From Canna indica (Eukaryota > Streptophyta > Magnoliopsida > Zingiberales > Cannaceae): a stretch of 64,000 bases of DNA. The notes under the pieces are model-generated. The model searched no databases and was not told where the DNA came from. It saw nothing but the letters and a program-made list of their open reading frames with translations. Where the stretch lies: contig CP136892.1 in NCBI GenBank assembly GCA_034359265.1, positions 10,774,501-10,838,500 on the forward strand, read 5' to 3'. The translations under genes were made by a program, and so were the position numbers. Below, piece after piece: positions 55,201-64,000 of this stretch; the first letter of the stretch is position 1; every line of letters starts with the position of its first letter.

Positions 55201-55776
55201 CCGGCCAAGTGTGTCTTCAATCGAGTGACGCCTCCACCACGACAAATCATATTACAGTGAATGCATTGCCAGTGGTTAGCCTTCTCCAACCGAACATTGT
55301 GCTGCCATGCGAGATCGGCTTGAGATTTCGGCACTATTTTAGTAGAGTTTCGGGGTGGAGATGAAGAAAGTATAGATTAGAGAGAGAGAGTTTAAGAAAG
55401 ATTGAGACAGATTGATAGTTTAGACAGTTTAGATGAGTAGAGGGGTGAGTGGGGGTAAAATAGATATTTTGGGGCTTTATATAGCCCTTAAAACCAGCCA
55501 AACCCGGCCCCAAATGGCTTTATAGCCATTTGGGACTGTTGCTACAGTACCCAACGGATTTTTTTAAGAGTCGTTGGGTCATACCGGGCGGTATCACCCG
55601 GTATGACATCAAATACCGCCCGGTATGGGTGATATTTGATAAATACCATCGATATCGGGTGGTATTTACCGAGATATCTGGTATCGCCCAATACCAGGTA
55701 TCTCGTATACCATTTTTTCCAAAAATCGATAAATATCAGTCGTACCGGATGGTTCGGTACGATATTTGAAACCATG
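52260..55776 (-). mobile_element. hAT element inserted in the CACTA transposase
   Basis: Ends CATGGTTTAAAATACC (left) and, inverted, CATGGTTTCAAATATCG (right). The flanks GGCGTAAC (52252-52259) and GGTGTAAC (55777-55784) are 8-bp duplications with one mismatch, and the interrupted CACTA frame resumes after them. The subterminal zones (52270-52390 and 55580-55770) are filled with GGTACTG, GTACCG and GGTATCG words in both orientations. It carries a minus-strand BED/DUF659/hAT-C transposase, now broken. Confidence 0.88.
52486..55334 (-). pseudogene. hAT transposase (BED, DUF659, hAT C-terminal dimerisation)
   Basis: The start MPKSQADLAWQHNVRLEK (55334) leads into a BED finger CIHCNMICRGGGVTRLKTHL. 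An in-frame stop at 55149-55151 precedes MFNDMLTNKKEQRLKNAA. After a shift near 54900, DUF659 follows: WGEYECSLMCDSWTKPTRMS, HKSLNSSDEIHDAYY and VQVITDNRANF, then one stop and WTLCATHCVDLMMKD. GATHFSTNFIALRSLQQKK (about 54280) and HIHQAQEEIKR-type helices (about 54070) come next. The dimerisation region LRKIATRILSRTTSLSGCER with NWSTFALI lies at about 53500-53610. An acidic and Tyr-rich C-terminal extension (52486-53034) ends the gene. A TATATAAAG box at about 55480 fits the promoter. Several shifts make it inactive. Confidence 0.85.
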
Positions 55777-55784
55777 GGTGTAAC

Positions 55785-58700
55785 TTACTTCTTAAATTTC
55801 GCCTATTCGAATAAAAAATTCCTTAGTGGTGATAAAATCCGATGTTTATCCCGAAAATATTCGAACATAAGATTTTTGGATCAGGAAACTGTCACAATGC
55901 ATCTGTATACAAAAGAATTCACACCAAGATATTTTGTACGAAATTATCACGGGGAGTCACGTCAAGTCGGGATGTCGAGCAATCCTATTATTCAAACTCA
56001 TGGTGAATCCTCTACTGTGGTTGTTTCTTCTTCCAATCCACATAATTCTTAGATAACAGTGATTCTAGATAGTCTTGGCGGACAATTCCATTTAAATGAC
56101 AATGTTGAGTCAGTGACTGAGACGGTACAACTACAACATACTACGATAGTTGAAGTCACTGAAGAACAACCTGCAATACAGATTGAATTACCGAATAAGG
56201 AGGTTGCAGAATTTTACGAGATGTTGAAAGCTGTCGATGAATCGTTGTATGAGAATTGTCCTAAATATACAAGATTTTCGGCAATGACGTAACTCCTGAA
56301 CATCAAGTCCGATTATAATATCAGTGGGGTTGCGTTTGATCGGATTGCAGGCTTTATCAATGGTGTGTACCTCTAGATAACAAGTTTGAGCCAACTTTTT
56401 ATAAGACAAAAAAAGTTGATGAGCAAATTGGGCATTGGGTACGAAAAGATACACGCGTGCCCAAATAACTGCATTTTATATTATAAAGAAAAATGCACAG
56501 TTGGAGCAATGCCCGGTATGTGAACATCCTCGTTACAAGGAGAAGAAATCGGTCCGACAAAACAATACCCCCGTTAAAGTGCTTCGGTATTTTCCACTAA
56601 CACCGAGACTTCAAAGGTTCTTCATGTCGGAAAAGACTACCCTCTATATGAGTTGGCATGTAAGAACTCGTGATGATACAGTAATGACTAATCCATCCAA
56701 CAGTGAAGCATAGAAACATTTGGATAGATGATATCATTCATTTGCCAGGGATACTAGAAATATCAGGTTGGGATTGTGCACGGATGGTTTTAATCCATTT
56801 GGTAATTCGGCAACTCTGTATTTAGTATGGCTAGTGCTGTTAATAATTTATAATTTGCCGCCCTCAATGTGTTTGAAAGATGAATTTATCTATCTTTCGA
56901 TGATTATTCCGGGTCCTAGGGGTCCTCAGAAAGAAATTGAAGTGTTTCTCCGACCCCAGGTTGATGAACTGAAAACATTGTGGACTGAAGGAGTTATCAC
57001 TTATGATTGTCACCGAAAGCAAAACTTCACTTTACGAGCTGCTATATTGTGGACAATCAATGATTTCCCGGCCTATGGTATATTGCCTGGTTGGAGCACG
57101 CATGGGCGACTCTCTTGTCTGTATTGCATGGAACAGTTAAAAGCCTTCAGTCTTGAGAACGGTCAAAAAATTTCCTTTTTTGATTGTCATCGCCGGTTCC
57201 TACCGTCTAACCATTAGTATCGAAGGAATCGTGATAAATTTACCAAGGGTAGAGTCGAAAGAGATGAGCCACCACCAATGTTGTCTGGTGAACAGATGTT
57301 AGCACGTGTTGAATTGCTTCCAGAGATTACTTTTGGTCAAAATGTAAGAATTTCAGGCTTTGGTCAAACACATAATTGGGTGAAAAAAAGTATCTTTTGG
57401 GAATTGCCGTATTGGAGTTCATTACTGATTCAGCATAATTTAGACGTCATGCACATTGAAAAAAATGTGTTTGATAATATCTTTAACATTGTGATAGATA
57501 TTCCCGGCAAAACTAAAGATAATTTGATGACCCGACAAGATGTGAAAATACTTTGTAAGAGGCCTGGGTTAGAGTTGCAAGAGGTCAACGGACGACTTCA
57601 TAAGCCAAAGTCACTGTATGTGTTAAATAAACAACAGATGAAAGATGTGTATCAATGGATCAAAGAACTCAGATTACCCGATGGATATGCCTCAAACTTA
57701 TCTCGATGTGTGAACGTCGATGAAGGCAAAATATTGGGGTTGAAGAGCCACAATTGTCATGTATTCATGCAGAGATTACTTCCGGTCGCATTTCGAGATC
57801 ATCTACATGATAAGATTTGGGGTCCGTTGACAGAATTAAGTATGTTTTTCAAAAACATTTGTGCAAATATCCTTCGAGTTGAAGATATGTCAGCACTTGA
57901 AAATAATATTATTGAAATCATATGCAAGCTGGAGGAGTTTTTCCCTCCTTCATTTTTTGACTCGATGGAGCATCTACCGATACACTTGGCATACGAGGCA
58001 CGAGAAAAGTAAAGAACACAGCTGCAGTTGAAGGTTCCATATCAGAAACATATATAATTCGAGAAATTTCAACATTCTGCTCATTCTATTTTGAATCAAC
58101 CATCAAGACATGACTTAATCGTCTTCCACGGAATGACGACGGGGGATCTCGACCATCAGACGGGGGATCTCGATCATCATATGGTTGTTTAAATATCTTT
58201 TGTTACCCTAGTTGTGCTTTTGGTTCTCGTCCGTCTCGATTCTTAAACGACGAAGCGTACCATTTGGCCTACTTGTATATTTTACTAAACTGTCCAGAGA
58301 TTGAAAAGTTCATTGAAATATTTGACGTCGAGATGGTGACAAAATACTCAATTTACATCGATGAGAAATTAGAGAGATTACGCAATCGTGAGTTCCCTAA
58401 TTGGTTTCGAGCTTACTGTACAAAACACATAGGCAAAATAGATAACCAATTATTTGAGTTTGCAAGCGGACCGACACGACTTATACAGTGTTATAACGGT
58501 TATTTTATTAATGGATATAAATTTCACACACTTGAATATTCATCTACAAAGAAGACTATGAATGTCAGTGTCTGCGTCAAAGGAACACGTACGCTGAATG
58601 TGATGTTGACTTTTACGGACTGTTGGAAGATGTCATATAATTGCAATTTTTCAGATGGAAATCAATTGCTATTTTTAAATGCCAGTGGTTCGATACAAGC

Positions 58701-59163
58701 GATAGGGGCAAGAGAGTTCATCCAAAGTATAAACTCGTCGAGGTCAATTACAAATCATAATTGGCTTCAAATAAGTCATTTATATTGTCATCTCAAGTTG
58801 AACAAGTATATTATATGCAGTATGTATCCGTCTCGAAAGAAAGATAGGGCAGATTGGCGTGTAGTCTGTAAGACTAAAGTCAGAAGAACAATTGACCCGG
58901 TAGTTGGAGAGAATGAGCCAACATATAACTTCTATCAAGAAGAGGATCATGCCGAAGTGGAGCGAGTTAGTCCAATACTCGAGGATGGTGATGATACAGA
59001 GTTAGTTCAATTGGAAATAAAATATGTTGATAACGATGATAACCTTCTTGAGGAAGAAGGACTGAATGATGATGAGGGAGAAGAAGAAGAATTCAAAAAT
59101 TTAGATACGGAAGAACAAGAAGAAGAGTATTACACAGACGATGATATTGACGATGACGAATAA
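55785..59163 (+). pseudogene. TNP2 transposase of the third CACTA, main part
   Basis: Resumes with TYFLNFAYSNKKFLSGDKIR and HLYTKEFTPRYF, LGGQFHLNDNVES and NKEVAEFYEMLKAVDESLYE, KYTRFSAMT then a stop (56290). The TNP2 core follows: RNIRLGLCTDGFNPFG, LPPSMCLKDEFIYLSMIIPG, RAAILWTINDFPAYGILPGW and HGRLSCLYCMEQ, FFDCHRRFLPSNH. Then HNLDVMHIEKNVFDNIFN and the DUF4218 region GPLTELSMFFKNICANIL with LEEFFPPSFFDSMEHLPIHL. DUF4216-like CVKGTRTLNVMLTFTDC and YPSRKKDRADWRVVCKTK come before an acidic tail (VSPILEDGDD to the stop at 59163). At least five stops or shifts. It shows what the deleted copy at 40733 has lost. Confidence 0.88.
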
Positions 59164-59344
59164 TTGTAAATGTGAAGTATATATCTTCAATTATTAAATG
59201 TATCTATTAATCTATTATATATGTATACAAATTACTAATTATATTCACATTTGACAGCTATGGTTCGAGAAGTGCTTGCTCGAGGAGGCATTCCTCGAAG
59301 GATTACCCCCCGACGATTACCACCTGCCACCCCTGTACCCACCA

Positions 59345-59465
59345 TTCCCCCACCTGATCCATCCATTATTCTCCCACCTGATCCGTCCACCATTCTCCCA
59401 CCTGATCCGTCCACCATCCCCCCAACTGATCTAGCCACCATCCCCCCACCTCCAACCACCATCCC
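59345..59465 (+). repeat. 24-bp coding repeat in ORF2 exon 1
   Basis: Four to five copies of CCACCTGATCCGTCCACCAT plus four bases encode an eight-residue repeat (PPDPSTIL and variants). It is absent from the copy at 41894, so it expanded in this lineage. Confidence 0.8.
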
Positions 59466-60421
59466 TTCAGTCGATCCAAACATCGAGACGTAGGCCACGA
59501 GGGCCTAACAGAATTCTCCCTCCACCACTCGAGGGAGAGTCACGTAGATTGGTTAGTGTGCACGATAGAAGGTAAATAAATGCATTAATTATTCCTTATA
59601 ATTTATTTATAATTCAATATATCATAATATAGAATTATACTATATATTTGGTGCAGGTTTGAGCAGGAGGACGTCCCACTCACAATAGCGGGGACGATTC
59701 AAAAGTTTATGCACGGGGCGTGACCTACGTGGTCTCACATTCCCCGTGAGCATATGAATTTACTATGGCAAGAGTTCTCGGTAAGTATGTTTATTAAATT
59801 AATGTTAATGGTAAATATTGATCGGTAATAATAAATTTATTTTTTTGCATGCTCTTTATACATGGCCGGAGGACCAAACTCCTTTTGTGGAGGGTGTGTG
59901 GGAACGCGTTGCCCACGCTCGCTACAACGGGCTGCTTCAGCAGGCCCGTAAGACCGTGATGAGATAGCTGGGAGCCACACAGATTGGGCAAACACGGGGA
60001 CACGCCCCCGAGTGGATTCCTGGACCTGTGTGGGACCAACTTGTTGAGCGGTGGGACACACCTGAATGGCAGGAGGTCTCCCAGACAACGCCGAGAAACC
60101 GCATATTCGGGGGGACGGCACGGGGGCACGCCACACTGGTGGCTCCGTGTCTTTGGCGATGCATGAGTGTCGTGTGGTATATATAATTTCCTTACTTTTA
60201 ATTAAAATATTATATATTAATTGTGTATAATGGTACTAATGTATTTATTTTCTAATATAAGACGCGAGTTGCGGAGGATGACACCGTCCAATGCCCCTCG
60301 CTGATGTAGGTGTTTGAGCGCATTCACCGTTGGCGACGAAGAGCGGGGGACTACGTCTATAGCGAGGCCTCGATCATCATGGTAATTATTTATGTCTATT
60401 TGATTTACACAATTTTTATTT

Positions 60422-60426
<5 letters not shown>

Positions 60427-60471
<45 letters not shown>
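60427..60471. repeat. (AT)n microsatellite
   Basis: About 22 AT units in the fourth intron of the CACTA ORF2. The same intron in the copy at 4056-4138 has only a few ATAT units. Confidence 0.95.
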
Positions 60472-60474
<3 letters not shown>

Positions 60475-60974
60475 GAGTGTAGGAGACCTACACAAGGGCT
60501 GTGATCGAGCGTGGAGGCATGCTAGAGGAGATTGACGCGGGTGCATGGGTCAAGGCCGCAGGTGGCTGCGCCGTGTTAGTGCCACTTGGGGCACCGACCC
60601 CTCCCGCTGCGGGTGAGAGACCCTCGACATCGCGGACGCAGGACCAGAGTCGGATAGTGGCATTGGAGTCCGAGCTAACACAGCAGAGAGCGATGATAGA
60701 GGAACAGAGACAGGCGATGGAGGAGCAGCGACATGCGATGGAGGAGCAGCGACATGCGATGGAGGAGTAGAGACGCATGAATGACGAGTTGAGACAGACG
60801 ATGCTATACATGCAGGCCCTCCTCACTCAGATTGCATCTCACTCAGGCCTTCTACCGATGGTATCGCAGTCGTCGTCCTCCTCGACCCAGTCGCTGTCGA
60901 CTCCACCGCCTTGTACTTAGTGGCAGTCCCGACGCGATTGTCTTGTCGTCACTACGTACTTAATTCTAGGGGCG

Positions 60975-61675
60975 GCAGAAATGGGCACGGCACGATAATT
61001 GTGTGCTTGGGCTGAGGAGTTCAGCCTGATAAGCTTATCGACTAATTCACCTCCTCTGCGGATCTGCCCTTGAGTAGGGGGTGGCATCGTGCCTCCTCTA
61101 CCGGTCTACCCTTGAAGAGCCTCATGAAGAGGCGAAGTCTACTTCGCCTCCTTTACCTAGCAAGAGGAGGCGGTGTTGAGCAGCACCCTCTTACAATGAG
61201 GAGGCAGAGCCTCCGCCTTCTCTATGGACTATGGTCGAGGCGAAGAGGGCAAGGCCTAAGACAAAATGGGTGGAGTTGGGGCGAGAGGTCGGAGGGAACG
61301 GTGAGGGCGAAGTTACAGAGCCGGGAGGATGAGACGAGGAAAAAATATAAAGAGGCGAAGTGGGTGAGAGAAAATCGAAGACAGCACTTTTCGTTGCAAA
61401 GTCGTTCTTAATTTACAACGACTAATTTTCACCGTTGCAACGTCATCATTATATAATATATTATTATTAGAGGAAAAGATAAAAAACTTACTATTAATTG
61501 CTCAAAGCTTTCCCTTTTACAAATTAAACGACGACCAACCACCGACCCTTTTGCATTCCCTTCACCAGAAAAAGACTAATCCCCTAATTAATTTTTAAGA
61601 TCACTAACACCAACATTAATTAAGAGAAGGAAAAAAAACCCTAATAATTATAAGCCTACAACTAAAGAAGGAAAA
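60975..61675. other. 3' flank of the GIR-like gene; GC-rich patch
   Basis: 61010-61400 is GC-rich with many CCTC and GAGGCG words. It includes a perfect 9-bp stem, GAGGCGAAG-TCTA-CTTCGCCTC, at 61129-61150. A plus-strand open frame at 61070-61411 has no recognisable domain and overlaps these repeats, so it is not called. 61500-61675 is A-rich. Confidence 0.45.
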
Positions 61676-62053
61676 TTAGCTCATCCTGGTTTTCTTGTTG
61701 CTGTGCTTGTTGCTTCGGGCGGCAGCAGCCCCGCTGCCGCTGCCGCCATGGAAGAAGTCAAGGAGGACGGTGCTGCCACACTTGGGGCACTTCATGTCAT
61801 TCTCCGACAGCATGACGTACATGAGGCAGCGCGAGCAGCCGGCGAGCACCATCGACGACGTCAATTCCGGGCTCATCGGGGATCTCAGCCCGAGATCCGG
61901 CTCTGTCGACAGGCACGAGCTCGCTGATGGCGACGACGCGTAGCCGCCCCCGTGAGGGGAGGCCTCGTCGCCCGCCAACCTCGGCGGCAGCAGCGAAAGG
62001 TTCAGCTTCAGGTCCAGCTTCTGGCTCTTTCGGTTATTGTTCCTGCTCATCAT
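61676..62053 (-). CDS. GL2-interacting repressor (GIR1/GIR2)-like protein
   Basis: A 125-residue protein. Residues 13-19 (LDLKLNL) are an EAR repression motif, expected to recruit TOPLESS. A Ser/Pro-rich linker follows. Residues 68-100 form the family's C-terminal zinc ribbon, MVLAGCSRCLMYVMLSENDM then KCPKCGSTVLLDF, with Cys 73, 76, 89 and 92. A basic tail (KHSNKKTRMS) ends it. In Arabidopsis GIR1 and GIR2 bridge GLABRA2 to TOPLESS and suppress root-hair genes; this is family knowledge. Length and motif order match the family (about 100-130 residues). Either of two adjacent ATGs could start translation. Single exon, GC-rich, with a TATA box about 90 bases upstream. Confidence 0.9.
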   Translation of the reverse strand: MMSRNNNRKSQKLDLKLNLSLLPPRLAGDEASPHGGGYASSPSASSCLSTEPDLGLRSPMSPELTSSMVLAGCSRCLMYVMLSENDMKCPKCGSTVLLDFFHGGSGSGAAAARSNKHSNKKTRMS

Positions 62054-62140
62054 TCGTCGTCGAAGAAAGTGGCTTTAGATGATCAAGAAGAAGAAGAAAA
62101 CAAGCTCAAGTCTTGCCCCAATTCTACAGCTTCCAATGCC

Positions 62141-62150
62141 TTTATATATA
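62141..62150 (-). promoter_or_regulatory. TATA box of the GIR-like gene
   Basis: TATATATAAA on the minus strand, 88-97 bases before the start codon. That puts the transcription start near 62110-62120 and the leader at about 60 bases. Confidence 0.65.
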
Positions 62151-62172
62151 GTTTGAAAGCAACAAGAGCTTC

Positions 62173-62174
<2 letters not shown>

Positions 62175-62233
<59 letters not shown>

Positions 62234-62250
62234 ACACACACACACATTAA
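62175..62250. repeat. (CT)n and (CA)n microsatellites in the GIR promoter
   Basis: About 27 CT units (62175-62228), then TTTCTC and a short (CA)n. On the gene's strand this is a (GA)n tract about 25-80 bases upstream of the TATA box, where GAGA-binding (BBR/BPC) proteins could act; that role is inference. Confidence 0.9.
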
Positions 62251-64000
62251 ACCACAGTAATTATTAAAATAAAGATTGCGAAGGCAAACAGAGGTAAACT
62301 CTCTCGGGGTTGAGCGTGCGGGGTTTAAATAATTCTCCTCTTCTCTTGTTTCGTGAGTTCTTTATGATCATGATCTGTTATTTTATATATGGATGAAATT
62401 AAAGCACACTTGACTTAATTAGGTTTGATTATTTATGATCTCGATTCGTGTGCAACGGGCTGTCGACGTGCTCAAGGCTCAAGCTTCATGCAATTAATAC
62501 CATTTTAATTATTTTCCTATTTTAATTTCTGCAAAAATATGCAAATTGTAAATTCTAATCATTAATTTTTGAGAAGTTTTTAAAAATACCTATATCTGTA
62601 AAAATCATAAATATATTCTAATTTTTTTTAAAAAAAATCATAATTATTTTGGTCAACTCCCCAAATCGATCATCTCTTAATTTCAATAACCCAATTAATT
62701 AGTGCACCCACGAAACTGGTTTAAATTTTTTTCTTGTTTGGTTCCACAATATCTGAGTTACTTATTTCATGTGTCAGGGATAATATGTTCATTTTATACA
62801 AAAATTAGTTTCACGCTAAATAATCAATTGTTGAACCGAATTGAGATTAAACCTGATGAGAAAAAAAAAATGGCTTCTTAATAAATTGTTTTTTAGATGA
62901 ACCAATTGAATTGTCGAAATTAAGGGTTAATTTAGGGGCCGAGTTGACCAAAAAGGTTAAGCTTTTTTTTAAAAAAAATTGAAATATATTTAAGATTAAT
63001 TTTCATAAATATAAGCAATTTTTTGTGGTTTTTTTTCAAATTTCTCATCATCTTTTAATTTTAACGCGGGATAATTAATTAAGTCTAAGTAGTAATATAT
63101 ATAATTTTTTTGATTTTTTCCTCTAATTAAGATGTAATCCATTGTTTAATTAATAAAAAAAATTAACAAAAATAAAAAGATTCCGTATATAATTATACTA
63201 GAATTTGAACTCTAAATTTTTTAAAAAAACATACAAAATATTATCACTGTGACTTAATTAATAAAACTTTTATGACAGCCGATTGAAGCAAATATATAAA
63301 TATGAAGAATTGAATCACAAATTAATTAATATCAGTGAGATTAGGGCAGCACAAAGGTTGACCAACTCATTTAATTAACTTGCATATGTATATAGAGAGG
63401 CTTATAGCCTATAACCGATTTAATTAAAGAAAAGTCAAAGTTGATTGCTTAGGATGAGTTTGGTTAAGGAAAAATATTCTGTGGTTTCATTACGAAGAAA
63501 ATGAAAATGATTTTTTGATTTTCTATTTTTTATTTTGATATTTTTGTTTTTTGAAAACGTATTTAATTAATGAAAATAGTATATGTTTTTGCAAAATCGA
63601 AAACTATAAAACTCGTTTTATTATAGAAAACTGAGTTTAATTTATAATTCTATTTTTAGAAACCTAGACGTATATATTTAATATAATATTTATTATTATT
63701 ATGTTTTCCCAAAAAAAATAGATTATTAATATAATATTTATAATTATCATATAATTCGAACTGAATCATCATCAAGTGGAGAATTATAACTGTACGCGAT
63801 CAAATTTAATAACCAAATTAAATTTAATTAGTCACATTAATTACATGAGGACGTCGTTTTAACATATTTAAAGGTCGAATTAGCCGTTGCTTACAAAAAA
63901 GTGGAGCATTCGTGCTCCTCTTAAATAATAATTACTTGCTAATTAATAAAAGAAAATTAAGGTGGCGAATCCATATTTAATTAAGTCAAAAACTTTTGAG
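62251..64000. other. Upstream region of the GIR-like gene
   Basis: AT-rich with frequent poly-A/T runs. GGTTGACCAAC (about 63356) contains a W-box-like TTGACC. No gene or element recognised to the window edge. Confidence 0.4.

Larger units (their letters stand above)
59261..60910 (+). pseudogene. ORF2 (Transposase_24-like) of the third CACTA
   Basis: Exon 1 starts MVREVLARGGIPRR after an AG acceptor and carries a Pro-rich repeat. Exon 2 (about 59657-59780) reads FEQEDVPLTIAGTIQKFMHG with a stop in GA-stop-PTW. Exon 3 (about 59855-60175) reads YTWPEDQTPFVEGVWERVAH, WDQLVERWDTPEWQEVS. Exon 4 (60261-60379) reads FERIHRWRRRAGDYVYS. Exon 5 (60482 on) has WVKAAGGCAVLVPLGAPTPP and three copies of a MEEQRHA unit in a coiled coil. 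Introns end in AG. It stops abruptly at about 60910 in the Ser/Pro tail. Stops and shifts make it non-functional. Confidence 0.8.
49907..60974 (+). mobile_element. Third CACTA element, split by two later insertions
   Basis: The left terminus CACTACTAGAATATTGG is at 49907, followed by subterminal CAGCCACGG and GCCGTCGGTGA-type words. TNP2 runs from 52183, is cut by a hAT at 52260 and resumes at 55785. ORF2 follows (59261-60910). The right side is deleted: ORF2 runs directly into a 50-base subterminal piece (ACTACGTACTTAATTCTAG, similar to 39098-39118) that stops at a partial terminus near 60969. No TSD pair found. Net length without insertions is about 6.4 kb. Confidence 0.8.

Noticed and set aside
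61070..61411. 113-codon plus-strand frame
   Set aside because: Made of GAGG/CCTC repeats, with no domain and no promoter; treated as non-coding.
1..64000. tRNA, rRNA or known microRNA genes
   Set aside because: None recognised on reading, but no covariance-model search was possible, so absence is not proven.

Overview
This is nuclear DNA of a flowering plant. The evidence is two OVATE-family genes, a GL2-interacting-repressor gene, plant-type Copia, CACTA, MULE and hAT elements, and AT-rich intergenic DNA. The GC-rich coding sequence of the OVATE genes and the repressor leans towards a monocot, but the species cannot be named from the sequence alone.

Only three host genes are well supported. 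An OFP6-like OVATE gene (23177-23761, +) faces an OFP13/15/16/18-like OVATE gene (25646-26317, -) about 1.9 kb away. A GIR1/GIR2-like adaptor with an EAR motif and a zinc ribbon lies near the right edge (61676-62053, -) with a TATA box and a GA/CT tract upstream. The OVATE pair and the GIR-like protein would act as nuclear transcriptional repressors or co-repressor adaptors.

Most of the rest is transposable elements, many nested. Left to right: a Copia-type LTR cut by the window edge (1-1515); two CACTA 3' ends (3873-5621); an AT-rich fold-back repeat (7920-8575); a TIR element carrying a long GC/T minisatellite (9833-11665); a LINE fragment (14255-14880) abutting a gag-less Copia element (14881-19262, -); a second copy of the minisatellite TIR element (20523-22009); the OVATE gene pair; a three-layer nest of hAT element, hAT MITE and solo LTR, each with a perfect target-site duplication (27370-30322); a 5.4 kb MULE with long TIRs, a decayed MURA-type transposase and a decayed antisense GRF zinc-finger gene (31038-36447); an old minus-strand CACTA (about 38588-47937) with a younger CACTA inserted in it (39483-44118, TSD TTG); an AT-rich fold-back relative; and a third CACTA (49907-about 60974) invaded by a fold-back Pack-MULE (50726-51923) and a 3.5 kb hAT (52260-55776).

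The most unusual object is the 1.2 kb Pack-MULE. It carries the cytochrome P450 heme-binding segment twice, in inverted orientation, inside MULE-type ends with a perfect 9-bp duplication, so read-through would give a hairpin RNA. Also notable are an intact 361-codon CACTA frame in which the transposase N-terminus is joined in frame to its acidic tail, a long hairpin kept in the 5' leader of three divergent CACTA copies, and the two TIR elements that house a variable minisatellite.
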